Origin: Rallus limicola
Lineage: Eukaryota > Chordata > Aves > Gruiformes > Rallidae
Length of the DNA stretch: 64,000 nt
NCBI GenBank assembly: GCA_022605955.1
Contig: JAKCOZ010000040.1
Span: 4,226,558-4,290,557 of the forward strand
Direction of reading: 5' to 3'
The number at the start of each line of letters is the position of its first letter. Positions within the stretch are counted from its first letter, which is position 1. Shown here piece after piece: positions 1 to 9,830 of the stretch. The notes below the pieces were generated by a model. The model did no database searches and had not been told where the DNA came from. It worked only from the letters and a program-made list of their open reading frames with translations. The position numbers and the translations under genes are program-made.

Positions 1-1476
1 TGCAGCTGATATCCTATGGGGGCTGAAGCAAATGGAAGCTCTGGCTGAGGGGGAAGCAAGTTACTTGGCAGCCCGTCTTGTTTGCAGCTATCTAACTTTG
101 AAATGGGGTTAACTTCTCATTGGGCTCATAGCTGTAATTTCTAGCACTGACAGAAGATTTCCCTAGATTTTTCTGCAGAAGGCCAGCTGATTTCCCTGGT
201 TTATTATGAACCTCTAAGAAATCTGGTGGTTTGTTTTGTTTTGTTTTTTGTAAATTCTACCCTGTGAAAGAGAGTGAACTGGTGGCTGGGAAGGTCTTCA
301 CACAGCCTGTATCAATAAAAAGCTTACGAGTTGAGGTAGCACCCCCATCCTGACTGGTTTTTAAGACCAAACACGAAGGCTTCTTTTCCCTTACAAGGCA
401 AGTGTTACCATAGTTCAATAGGCTGTAGTAATTTGTCTTTGCCACCTGTAAAACTGAAGTTTCTGGTGTGCCTTGTTTATGGAAAAACTTTGGGATTTGT
501 TTTTATTTTAACTGAATGCAGTGTAATAAAGGAACCAGCCTTGTGTGTTTATAGTGGAGGAGTTTACATCAATTCACACTTGCCCCAGCTTTTGTATTAG
601 ACAAACACTTGTATAGGATCGAACACTCAATTATGTTTCCATTACTGTTGTGACAGCTGGAGGCTCTGGGTGACTGACACTATTAATGTGCTACAAATGG
701 TAGAATATTTGAGTATCAGAACAAGTTCAAGCAACAAACCTCATCCCATAGTGATGAGTATCACAAACTGCAGTTCAGGTCCACAGGATGCTGAACAAAT
801 GATGAACAGGTAATGGGAAGATAATACAGGCAGCTCTGCATCTTGTTGTGATCCCTTGGATTTAGGGATGCTAATCCAGCTAGTACATAAGTCCTTTTCT
901 GACATATGTAACATATGATGGTTTTTGCCTTGCTCAGCAGTAAGGGGTTTATGTGAGCTTTGTATCTTCCTCATTTTGCTGTGGAAGCACAGTAAAGCTT
1001 TGTCATGAACAGAGATCTGACCTGTGCTTGAGCAGCTGGAAGGTGCAGGGGGTGTAGGCACAGCTGAAAAATCTAATTATTAATTATTAATTATTTTTTC
1101 TGTCATGTGTCCTTATGGATGCTCTAAAATGGGATCTTTTCCATGGGCAGTTCTGTATGACCCCAGTCTAGTTACTGGTCTGATGACTGCTACGCTCGGC
1201 AGCCACGGTGTGTCAGAACTGCCTGGAGCAAAGACAGAGCTCTGGGTTTCCCCACTCCCTTTTTCCCATGTGTGGTGGCTTGGGTTTTGTTTTGTTTTTC
1301 CTTTTAGCCTGTTCTTCATTTTGCTTCTGTTGTCTCAGACATGCCTAAGGAACCAAACATATTATTTGGCTGGAATAGGAGAGATTTTTTTGGTGTTGTG
1401 CACCCGGATGATACGATCTCATGTCTGAATGTTCATAACCCATATTCTTTATGAGGTTCATCACATGCTAAAAGAG
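1..1476. other. Non-coding sequence, left edge
   Basis: I see no supported gene here. All open frames are short (about 107 codons or fewer), overlap on both strands and resemble no family I know. Small simple-sequence patches are present: a TTTTG-type run near 230-250, an ATTAATT run near 1073-1096 and a TTTTG-type stretch near 1285-1310. If the leftward gene inferred from island 1 exists, this stretch is probably part of its intron, but no exon is visible. Confidence 0.5.
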
Positions 1477-2165
1477 TTAATCCACCGAATGACTAAGTTT
1501 ACCACAGATGGGAGTAATTACCTGACCTGGTAATGCAATAATCTCAGTACACATAAATAACAAACACTGCAATGGCTTATTGGAACTTGGTGTTGTGAGG
1601 ATGCCCACTGCTAACCCCAGAGGTAAAAATCCATAAAATGAGGGAGCTAATGCTTTCCATGGAGTTTTCTGTTCTCTTTGCCTTACTTGTGAGTAAAACT
1701 CATCCTGGGCAGTAAAAATTGCTTGTATTTGTTTTCCAATTATTCTCATGGCAAAACATTGCAGAAATGCTGCCATCAATGGAAGTGGTCTTGCTGTGCG
1801 ACTGCACAGTGGTCCTGCTGATCACTCTGACTGCACAGCTACTTGGTTTGGTTTCCCTGTTTTAATATCACTGTTGTTGCTTTGATCAGGAGGAATGGCC
1901 AAACCCCGTTAGATTCACCTGCTTCAGCATTCCCCCAAGAACAAAGGAACCTCTGGTTAATATCAATGTCACCCTGTCCTCCACCTGAGTGGAAATTTAG
2001 TGGCCGACGAAACCACTGACACAGAGCACACCAAGGATTGATATAGCATGCAAACAGAACCTGTGTTACTGTGGCTCTGACACTGGAGTTAGTTAGTGTG
2101 CAGTGACTAGAAAAACTATCACAGAAGTTAAAAGCTGTGTTTTCCACTAAAAATCGGGAAACTAA
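1477..2165 (-). pseudogene. Broken coding-like block, not identified (possible retroelement remnant)
   Basis: Two minus-strand open frames lie end to end here in different reading frames: about 120 codons ending near 1839, then about 100 codons from about 1779 to 1477. Read together, stops are rare for about 690 bp, broken by at least one frameshift and a stop. The upstream part is rich in cysteine and hydrophobic residues, with a segment containing WCALCQWF followed by glycines. The downstream part has a hydrophobic stretch around FLPLGLAVGIL. No ATG-started intact gene exists. The upstream edge is cut at about 2165-2180 by a CR1 element. The cysteine-rich, hydrophobic makeup made me think of a decayed endogenous retroviral envelope or other transposon protein, but I do not recognise it. 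A chance run of open frame remains possible. Confidence 0.28.
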
Positions 2166-2176
2166 ACTCACTAGAA

Positions 2177-2646
2177 GGAGGACATTGAGGTCCTGGGGCA
2201 TGTCCAGAGAAGGGCAACCAGGCTGGGGAAGGGGCTGGAGAGCAAATCCTCTGAGGAGCAGCTGAGGGAGCTGGGGGTGTTCAGCCTGGAGAAGAGGAGG
2301 CTGAGGGGAGACCTTCTCCCCACCTCCCCTGCCCTGCCAGGAGGGTGCAGAGAGGTGGGGGATGGTCTCTTCAGCCAGGGGACAGGAGTGGAGACAAGGG
2401 GCAATGGGCTCAAGCTGTGCCAGGGCAGGGTCAGCTCAGCTGGGAGGGCAAAGTTCTTCCCTGGAAGAGTTGTGGGGCGGTGGCACAGGCTGCCCAGGGA
2501 GGGGGCTGAGTCACCCCCCTGAGTGTGTTTAACAGAGGGGAGATGAGGTGCTCAGGGATCTGGGTCAGCACAGGACAGGGACGGTTGGGCTCTGTGATCT
2601 TAAAGGGCTTTTCCAACCTGGTGATTCTGGGATTGATGATTCTGGA
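2177..2646 (+). repeat. CR1 LINE, 5'-truncated 3' end
   Basis: This is the 3' end of a chicken-repeat-1 retrotransposon in sense orientation. It starts with the usual block describing the C-terminal tail of the reverse-transcriptase ORF and the 3' UTR (AGAGAAGGGCAACCAGGCTG near 2209, then GAGGAGGCTGAGGGGAGACC near 2293). It runs through the late 3' UTR segment (TTCCAACCTGGTGATTCTGG near 2612) and stops in imperfect 8-bp-type terminal repeats (ATTCTGGG, ATGATTCTGG). Truncation at the 5' end and absence of an A tail are normal for CR1. It looks relatively young because the family sequence is easy to follow throughout. Open frames inside it are remnants and not genes. Confidence 0.93.
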
Positions 2647-5600
2647 AACTACTGCTCGGTTTAGAAGGGAAGCAAATTCTTGCAGTTTGGGTCATACGGG
2701 CGTATATTTGCGTGATGCATGCTTTGTCTAAACCTTAGGATCTTGGCTGTGACTCATGGGGCTACCCCCAAAAGAGAAGATCTACATTTTCCTCACTGGA
2801 TCTTTATTTGAACGCACACTACAAAGCTCACCCTGCAGCATTTAATTAGTAGTCTAGCTGGGGCAGGACCACCGTTTTTCTCAAGTTAATGGAAACACTT
2901 AATTTTGATCCAGAGTCTTCAATAATGCTAATTCCTGCAGCCTTTACATACTTGCAAAAGTCTTTCTGCCAGAAACAGTGCCATTGGCCTCACGCTGCAA
3001 GTCCCTTACACATCAGCAGTTGTTTGGAGAGAGTGAACAACTACAATGAAACTGGTGCAATAGTTCTGTACACCTTCTCAAAAATGTAAGTAATAGATTC
3101 ACTGGCTTTCCCACAAATATTACAGTTTACACCTGCTTGAGTGAGTAGACTTGCCTGCCAAAGAAACCATCTTAATTTACGTACTGGAGACAGACTGTAT
3201 AGTGTGTTGCTCCTAACAAAAGCCCCTACGCTGCTCAATTTTCCAACCTCCCCTTTAAGGTTTTAAATTATTGACAATAAGACAGCAGCTGCAGATACAC
3301 TTATTTCAGTACAGCAATATCATATTCTAGCTTTTTTTTTTTTCTAGATGTTTCCTTTTCTGCTTTGGTTTTCTCATTTTAGTTAGTTTTAAAAAAATCT
3401 ATTAAAATGTAACAAGCCAATGTATAAGAAACAGCTCTGCAGAATTCTAAATTTACTCTCAGTGACTCCCTATCAAACTGACCCAATCTGCAAATCAACA
3501 GATGATTTAACTGCCATCTTTACCAGTTTCATCTTGGCTCTAAAATTCATTATGTGATCTCTCTGCCTCTTACATAATTGCCAGTAATAAAGACTAACAT
3601 TCAGAATTTAGCTGAGAATTATTTTGATGATGCATGAAGCAGAAGAGGCTCCAGATGCTCTCTTGAATAGCGAGTGCTGCTTAGTAAGCAACGAGGAGTA
3701 GTCACAATCTTTTACTGTATTTAAACAGCAAGTGGGCTACTGGGGCCTAATCCTAAAAAAGGCTTGTAAGTGTTACAGGATTGTAAATAGTATGTTAAGG
3801 CTAGGAGCAGGATTTCTACTTGTGATAGTGCAATAAACAGGTATGACTTCAAGGATCCATCTGAATTACATGTATTAAGGTACTGAAATATTATTCAGCC
3901 CTGAATGCAGGTGGGTACAGAACAAAGATGCTGATGGAAAGGTTGCTGCATGACCTCTTGTTGCTTATTACAGACCTTATGATACAACATAATGAAATAA
4001 AAGTTATGTAATTTAAAAATGGCCTTAAAAGAGCTACTCTCAAACTTAATATGACCAAGTGGAAACAACTTCTATGCTGCAGCGGTTTCCTCAATTGCTT
4101 TCCAGCCTGGGACTCCGATTCCATCTTGTATGGCATTTCCATGCTCCATATCTCACACCCACTGATCACAGCCTGGACACAAAGTGAGTATATTTGTTTT
4201 CTTCGTACTGTTTCTACTCAAAGGGGAAGGCTGTCTTGCCATTGGTGTTAGCAGGAAATGAGTGGCCTCACAGTCTAACAGATTATTTGTTTCCTAGATG
4301 GGAAACCAGGAATCTGATAACAGGAAACCTCAGTAATGTAACATATTGCTGAAATCCAAAATGTACTTTGGACAGAATTGGTGATCTTTTCTGAGCAATC
4401 TCTAGACCTGATGATTCATCAAATCTTTGCTGGAAGAATAAATTGAAACATTCTGGGATTAGTATACTAGCAGATGTCTTCAGCCTCACCACACTAACAG
4501 GAGGAGCAAGCTAGGAGTACAGAGCCAGGAAGCCACTTGAGGATGGACTGCGGTTCCTCTTGGTAAGCTTGCTTAGACCATGCTGTTGCAGCTTTAGGAA
4601 ATGATCCTTGTTTTCACCTTTACTCATTTTCACTGTTTCTCCTTATAATGATGCACACATCCTGGTACTCATCACTCCAGACTGCATATAAAGACGGTTC
4701 TAACAAAATACATTGTGATGCCAACACAATGATTTCTGTAGTTTGGTTTAATTCTAATCATAAAAGAAGTTTGTATTCTGTGCCAGCTATTACTGAAGGC
4801 TAAGTCTTGTCCTAACGTATCTGAGAATTACACTACAAGGTAAGTACAATAACTGGATGACTCAATATATGCAGAAAAAAAACATGTTCCTGCCCATGGG
4901 GAAAGGTGTGGAAGAGGAGAGAGAAGATACCTACCAGATATTTTCCCTATGGTTGGTTGAACCAACCAGAAATAGCTTGGCAGCTTTGTGGTTCTGTGTC
5001 ATGATTGCATCTGTACAGATCACAGGCGTGGTTAATAGGTCTGCTTTACTTTGGGGATTTTAAAGTTGCAAATACCAAAGCACTGTCTTTCTAACTGAAA
5101 AATACGATCACCTTAGTGCAGCTTGAATTTGTCCTTAATTTGGGGCTGCATGTTAAAGAGAGAATCCACCTCTGTGTGCTTAGAAGCTGTCTGCACACCT
5201 GAATGTTTATTTGCTGCCCACTATGCCATATGTTTCTGAACATATAGAGATACTTAATCACTTGTACTCAACCATGTTGGAAACAAAGGAGAGGTAATGT
5301 GAGAGAAAAGTATGCCAGCGTGATCCAAGGAGTGGTATGCAAATTTCTGGGGAGAATATTCCAGCTGGCCTGTAAAAATAGATGTGTTCCACGCACCAGA
5401 GGAGATAATGTGAGCTATATTCACGGAGAAACCAGGGAGATAAATCAGAAGTGCTAAGAGCAAAACTCAGACTGTTGAGCACAATGCAGTCTTTAAGAAA
5501 GCACCATGACAACATTTTTCTAAAAGAATCAGAGATATCTAAGGAGATGTCAAAATCAAAGTTTCCTGGATACAAAAATATATTTTCTGAGAATGTATTT

Positions 5601-7560
5601 CAAAAATGGGTATCACAAACGATCGAAGGAATCAAGAAAGCTGATAACAAACTGTTAGTTAGCAACCATCTTGAATGACTTTTCTTGCTGCCAAAAACTA
5701 TTCAGCATCTGCAAAAGAAGAGAGGGATTAAGCTTGTTACAGCCTGTGCAAACAAGAGATTAATAGTCAACTTGGATATTCTGATATCCAAAAATATTGT
5801 GGAGACTTGCCAATAACTCAGAAGATTATCAGAGAGAGATTGCCATAGAAAATAAAGCTATTTATTTTCAGTGGGAAAAATACAATTTAAGGAAAAAAGC
5901 TGACACTGGGTCATTAATTGCATACTTGCAGTTCTGCTCTGTGAAGGACACGATGCTTTCCTATTAACACTGTCTCTTTCATTGCATACAGCACTCTCTT
6001 GGAATCTGTAAAAGAATCTCAGACACCATTACCTAGGTATGTTTTGCTCTCAAAATTTGTCACAAAAACCTTGTAACGCATTTTCATCCTTTTGCTGTTC
6101 TCAAGCAATAAACTGCAATCTCACCCGTGCAAAAGGCCAAAGTAACATTAAAAATACGTCAGCTAGGCAGTAACAGGCAAAGGAAATAAATTGATTGCTT
6201 GCTGGCAATCTCAGGAAATGAAAACAAGGATTAAGAGCAATGTAAAGCATGACATTATGCTTTATTTTTTATATCTTTATTGGAAAGATAGCATGGACAA
6301 ACCTTCCCAGTCATGTCCTACAGCTTTAATAACAGAACAAGGATTTGGTGTTTTCTGCAGGATTAATATTTGCACACAAAAACGAACAATGGCTTTTTAG
6401 AATTAGAAAGGAAGGACTTGTTTCCATAGAATGAAAATATCATACTGGCTAATTGTAAGTGTATACCATGTAGTATCTCTGATGGAAATGGGTATCACTG
6501 TTTCTGCAGTTCATCACCTTCCGCGCCTGGATGACAAATGCAGGGTTGTACCCAGTACAGCTACTGGTGTCTGATGGTAGTACCCCTTGTAAAACAGGTT
6601 TGCTGAAGGGAAGCCTCATTAGCAAGGAATAAAGTGAGGGAAAAGGTGAAGAGGGAAAAGGGAAGGGGAAATAGGCATGGTTACTTAAGAAGAAAGGGCA
6701 AGAAGAGTCTGAAGCCAGAAGCTATGCTTCTCTCCTTAAGACACCCTGTTTACGTAAGCATTTTCAGTGACTTAATATTTTAAGAACTGTGACACGCCAA
6801 CGCTTGAGAATGTTTTCCATATCAGATAGCCCAAGTCAACCTGCTAAAGTTATTCCCCAAGGGCCAAATCCAGTCTCGTTGCATCACTGACAGTCTGCTG
6901 AAGCAAGTCAAGTCTGTACGCTGGTATTAGTGAAGGGAACACAGGGTGGAAAACAGAAATGTGCTCCAGTTCTTCTCTCTTTGAAGCTGATGCTGAAGAG
7001 CATCTGGGATTCAAGAACTGCCCATGTTTAGACCACATCCTGCAAAACATTCAAGAGTGACTTAATTCTAATTTTGTTTAGAAATTAAAATCAAGTGTTT
7101 TATGGGATTAAGGTCTGTATTTAGGATTTAATAATCTATCACAATAAAATATATACAAATCTCTATTTTAATATAGTAATTATAGAGTCAACACCATGCT
7201 CGTACCACCACACATGAAGGTATTTCCATTAGCAAGACAGAACCAAGAGTCTGTCAGTTGCCTAGGGACCTAAATAACACTTTTTCTCCATGTTTTTTCC
7301 TTATTTATTCATTGTATTATCCCCTACAAGTGCAAAGCCTTCAATTCCTATGTGCATAATCAGTGTGGTACATACTGATATCATTAAAACCACTCACAGA
7401 ACACCAGAGAAGACAACAGACAAGATGGGGCATTTTCTTTCCCTCAGATGCCTATGAACTACTAAAGAAAGAGTTTCTACTATGCCTATGACATGTCAAA
7501 CCAAATGAAAATGCTGTACCAAAAGAAATGAAAATCCTCTCTAGAATACCTTGCTGCCTC
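2647..7560. other. Non-coding sequence between repeats
   Basis: There is no supported gene. The sequence is AT-rich, with frequent stops in all frames and poly-T or poly-A patches (for example a T run near 3339-3351). A plus-strand frame at 5451-5678 is lysine-rich, as expected from AT-rich chance sequence, and I do not call it. A purine-rich stretch lies near 6635-6680. If the island 1 gene runs leftward, this would be intron. Confidence 0.5.
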
Positions 7561-7606
7561 AAAAAAAAAAAAGAGGAGGGGAAAAAAAAGAAAAGAAGAA
7601 AAGCGT
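7560..7606 (+). repeat. Purine tract (A-rich, GA-type)
   Basis: An uninterrupted purine stretch of about 45 bases on the plus strand consists of a 12-A run followed by mixed GA and A-rich sequence. It is simple low-complexity DNA. No retrocopy body ends at it that I can recognise. The old CR1/L3 copy begins about 120 bp downstream and does not include it. Confidence 0.8.
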
Positions 7607-7724
7607 AGGATGGTCATTGGAAGCCCAAAAATTAATATAAAGAAGTTTCTCTTTTGCTTCTGCAATGAACTGGTGAGATGAAGAAGAGGACATTGTATCC
7701 TGTTTTCATCCCTTTTCTTAAAGG

Positions 7725-8235
7725 AGGTTGTGGAAATGCTGAAGAGAATTCAAAGAAGAGCTAAAAAAAAAATGGTCCAGGGCCTGGAAAACAAGCATTA
7801 ATGATGTAAGGTTTAAGGAGCTTAACTTATTCAGCTTAATTGAAAAGAAGGTTAAGAGGTGACTTGATCGCTGTGTGTATCTACACACACCTTTAACCAG
7901 CACCTGATAGTGAATGGCTTTGCAACAATACTGACAAAAGCAGAACAAGATTTATTGCCTGCAAACTTGGCAGGCAAGTTTTAAAACAACCACAATCACA
8001 CAATTACCCAGCTATGATGGAAACAGAGCAGTGGAACAGCTTATCAGGCGATGAACTCACCATCACTTGAACTCTTCACAGCTAGGTATATACTTTTTCA
8101 GCATAGATAAAATATATGTAAGGTAGTATTTCACCCAGTTCTGGGATAAATTATGTATGAGTTTAAGGAGATGGATTGAGCCAGCTGGTTTTTATAGTCC
8201 TTTCTGATCTTAGATCACGTGAATCTCTAAGTTTT
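7725..8235 (+). repeat. Old CR1/L3-type LINE, 3' part
   Basis: The stretch follows the CR1/L3 3' pattern in sense orientation. It starts with an AGAGAATTCAAAGAAGAGC-type segment near 7743, then an AAATGGTCCAGGGCCTGGAAA block near 7770. A TTCAGCTTAATTGAAAAGAA block and a GGTGACTTGATCGCTGTGTG block, near 7834-7876, match the usual 'frontally CAGCTTGGAAAAGA...GGGGACTTGATAACTG' layout. Near 8023-8045 it has an ACAGAGCAGTGGAACAGCTT segment, and near 8200-8215 a CCTTTCTGATCTTAGAT-type end. Many substitutions and gaps show it is much older than the copy at 2177. It holds no intact ORF. Confidence 0.75.
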
Positions 8236-8654
8236 CCTGTTTGCCATAGGGACTACAAAGTTGCCAGCCCCAGCAATCAATAAGCTTCCAACACTCAAGA
8301 GTTTTGTATCAACACAATTCAAATTTCCCCTTCCAGGGGATCATCTGTTCAGGCACAGAACTCAGCTGTCCTGTAACCTGCCAGTAGGTGAGGGGCTAAA
8401 CTTTATCTCAGGCCTTTGCTGCCTTTTTGCCTGCTAGAGCCTGGCAAGGAGGCTGGGCTCATACAGCCTAAGAAATGCCAGGCTGACTCATCTTTTTTGA
8501 TGCCTGGCTAATCTTCCCCCTTCATATGATTAAGGTCAAAGTGATTACATGATTTCTTTTTTTTTTTTGTGTCTTCCAGGCAGATTACAGTGGGGCAGCT
8601 TTATTTTCCCCAGGATCAGGGGCACAGCCCTCCAGCATCCAACGGATATTGCTT
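8236..8654. other. Short non-coding spacer
   Basis: The roughly 420 bp between two LINE fragments contain no supported gene. A run of T lies near 8557-8567. The open frame at 8549-8731 spans the spacer and the next CR1 and is a chance frame. Confidence 0.5.
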
Positions 8655-8860
8655 ATGACAGAATCTTAGGGGTTCAGAAGGGACTGCCAGAGCTCATCGA
8701 GATGAACCCCCTGCCAAAGCAGGGTCCCTAGGACAGGTCACACAGGGCGGTGTCCAGACAGAGCTAGAATCTCTCCAGAGAAGGAGACTCTACACGCCCT
8801 GGGCAGCCTGGCCCAGGGCTCCCTCAGTGCGAAGTCTTCCCCAAGTTCTTCTTACATTGT
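8655..8860 (-). repeat. CR1 LINE 3' end, antisense
   Basis: This is a CR1 3' UTR fragment inserted in the minus orientation. On the plus strand it reads from the reversed terminal part (ACAGAATCTTAGGGGTTCAG near 8658), through the segment with AACCCCCTGCCAAAGCAGG near 8705, to the block with GGCAGCCTGGCCCAGGGCTC near 8802. It is only about 200 bp, a common truncation length. It lies about 250 bp from the edge of CpG island 1 and could have brought regulatory sequence, though nothing in it shows that. Confidence 0.92.
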
Positions 8861-9488
8861 TGGTCCTTCTGTTTGCCTGCTTGTGCCTGTGATGTCAGGA
8901 GGGAACTGGAACACCTGATGATAGCCACAGCTTAGACAGAGGGCTGGGAGCTCAAACGTCTTGTCTTGTGGTTATACTCACAGGAGGAGCAAAGAAACTC
9001 CTGTTCACCCCAGCTTCACGCAACGTGGGATGCGGCGGCAGCCACTCTCACATCACCTGCCCCGCTGCCAAGTTCCCGTAGGGGTGCCTCCGCTTTAATC
9101 ACCCTGTTTAATCGCGGCCATCTGTTACACCGTCAGCTATGTGGCAGTCCCGGGGCGGGGATGGGACACCCTACCCGGGGCAACCAGCGGGAGGCAGGTG
9201 GAGCCCGGCGAAGGGCGAAGCCGCCCCCGGGGCGGGGAAGGTCGGGCAGCACCTGGTGCCGGCACGGAGGAAGGAGCCGGGGTGCGGGGCCGGAGGAGCG
9301 GCGGGAGGAGAAACGCGGCCAAGCTGTGGAGGCCGCTTCCCGGCGGGAACACACGCCCGTGAGTGTGTGAGCGCGGCGGCCGCCGCCGCCCCCACTGCGG
9401 AGCGCTGGCGGGACGGCCTGTGGCACCGAAGGAGGCGGGGGGCATCCCTCCGTGAGGTGCCGGGGGAGCGGGGCCGGTGGTCGCTCAC

Positions 9489-9620
9489 CTTGTGGGCGGC
9501 GTCGGCCTGTTGCCGCGGCAACCGGGCCCGCCGCCGTGCGGCCTGATCCCTCTCCACGGCCGCTCCGGCGCTGTGGGGCGGCGCCGTCGTGAGGGAGAGC
9601 GGCGGGGGGTGGCCGAGGGC
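9489..9620 (-). other. Predicted untranslated first exon, leftward gene
   Basis: On the minus strand the sequence CACAAG|GTGAGC gives a near-consensus splice donor, with the exon's last base at 9489 and the intron beginning at 9488. The 5' boundary (about 9620) is a guess, because the transcription start cannot be seen. No ATG occurs on the minus strand between 9489 and about 9840, so if this is an exon it is 5' untranslated and translation starts in a later exon outside or unrecognised in this window. The frame is open through it (residues such as RRRARLPRQQADAAHK) but without a start codon. I cannot name the gene. Confidence 0.5.
9509..9522. promoter_or_regulatory. RFX X-box, perfect palindrome
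   Basis: GTTGCCGCGGCAAC is a perfect inverted repeat and fits the X-box consensus GTNRCC-(0-3)-RGYAAC, the binding site of RFX-family factors. In vertebrates X-boxes are frequent in promoters of ciliary genes and are also bound by RFX1-4 and RFX7 in other settings. It lies inside CpG island 1 and 20 bp from the minus-strand donor. The match is direct, while binding and a ciliary role are inference. Confidence 0.6.
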
Positions 9621-9830
9621 CGGGCGGGCGTGTCCTCGGCCGCCTGGGCTCTCGGTAGCAGGGAGGCCGCGCTCCGGCCCTCCCCTCCGGGCTCGGAGGA
9701 GGGCGGGAAGGGCCCCTTGGCGATTCCGCTGCCGCCAGCAAAGCCAGGCCCCGAGGCGATGGCCGTGCCTCTCCCCGGGGCCTCTCCAAGGGCAGCGGGG
9801 TCTGTCGTGAGGTGTACCTAGCCCCTGATG

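Larger units (their letters stand above)
9100..9830. promoter_or_regulatory. CpG island 1, promoter-type
   Basis: GC content and CpG frequency rise abruptly here compared with the AT-rich flanks, with many GGCGG and CCGCC runs and no TATA box that I can see near a likely start. The island contains a good minus-strand splice donor and an X-box palindrome. Unmethylated CpG islands of this size usually mark promoters of broadly expressed vertebrate genes. The island supports several long overlapping open frames on both strands (up to about 250 codons). These are expected in stop-poor GC-rich DNA and are not called as genes. A bidirectional promoter is possible, but I found no equally good plus-strand donor. 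Confidence 0.85.

Noticed and set aside
2277..2731. Open frames on both strands inside the CR1 element
   Set aside because: They belong to the CR1 3' region and adjacent sequence, are out of frame with any reverse transcriptase, and are not genes.
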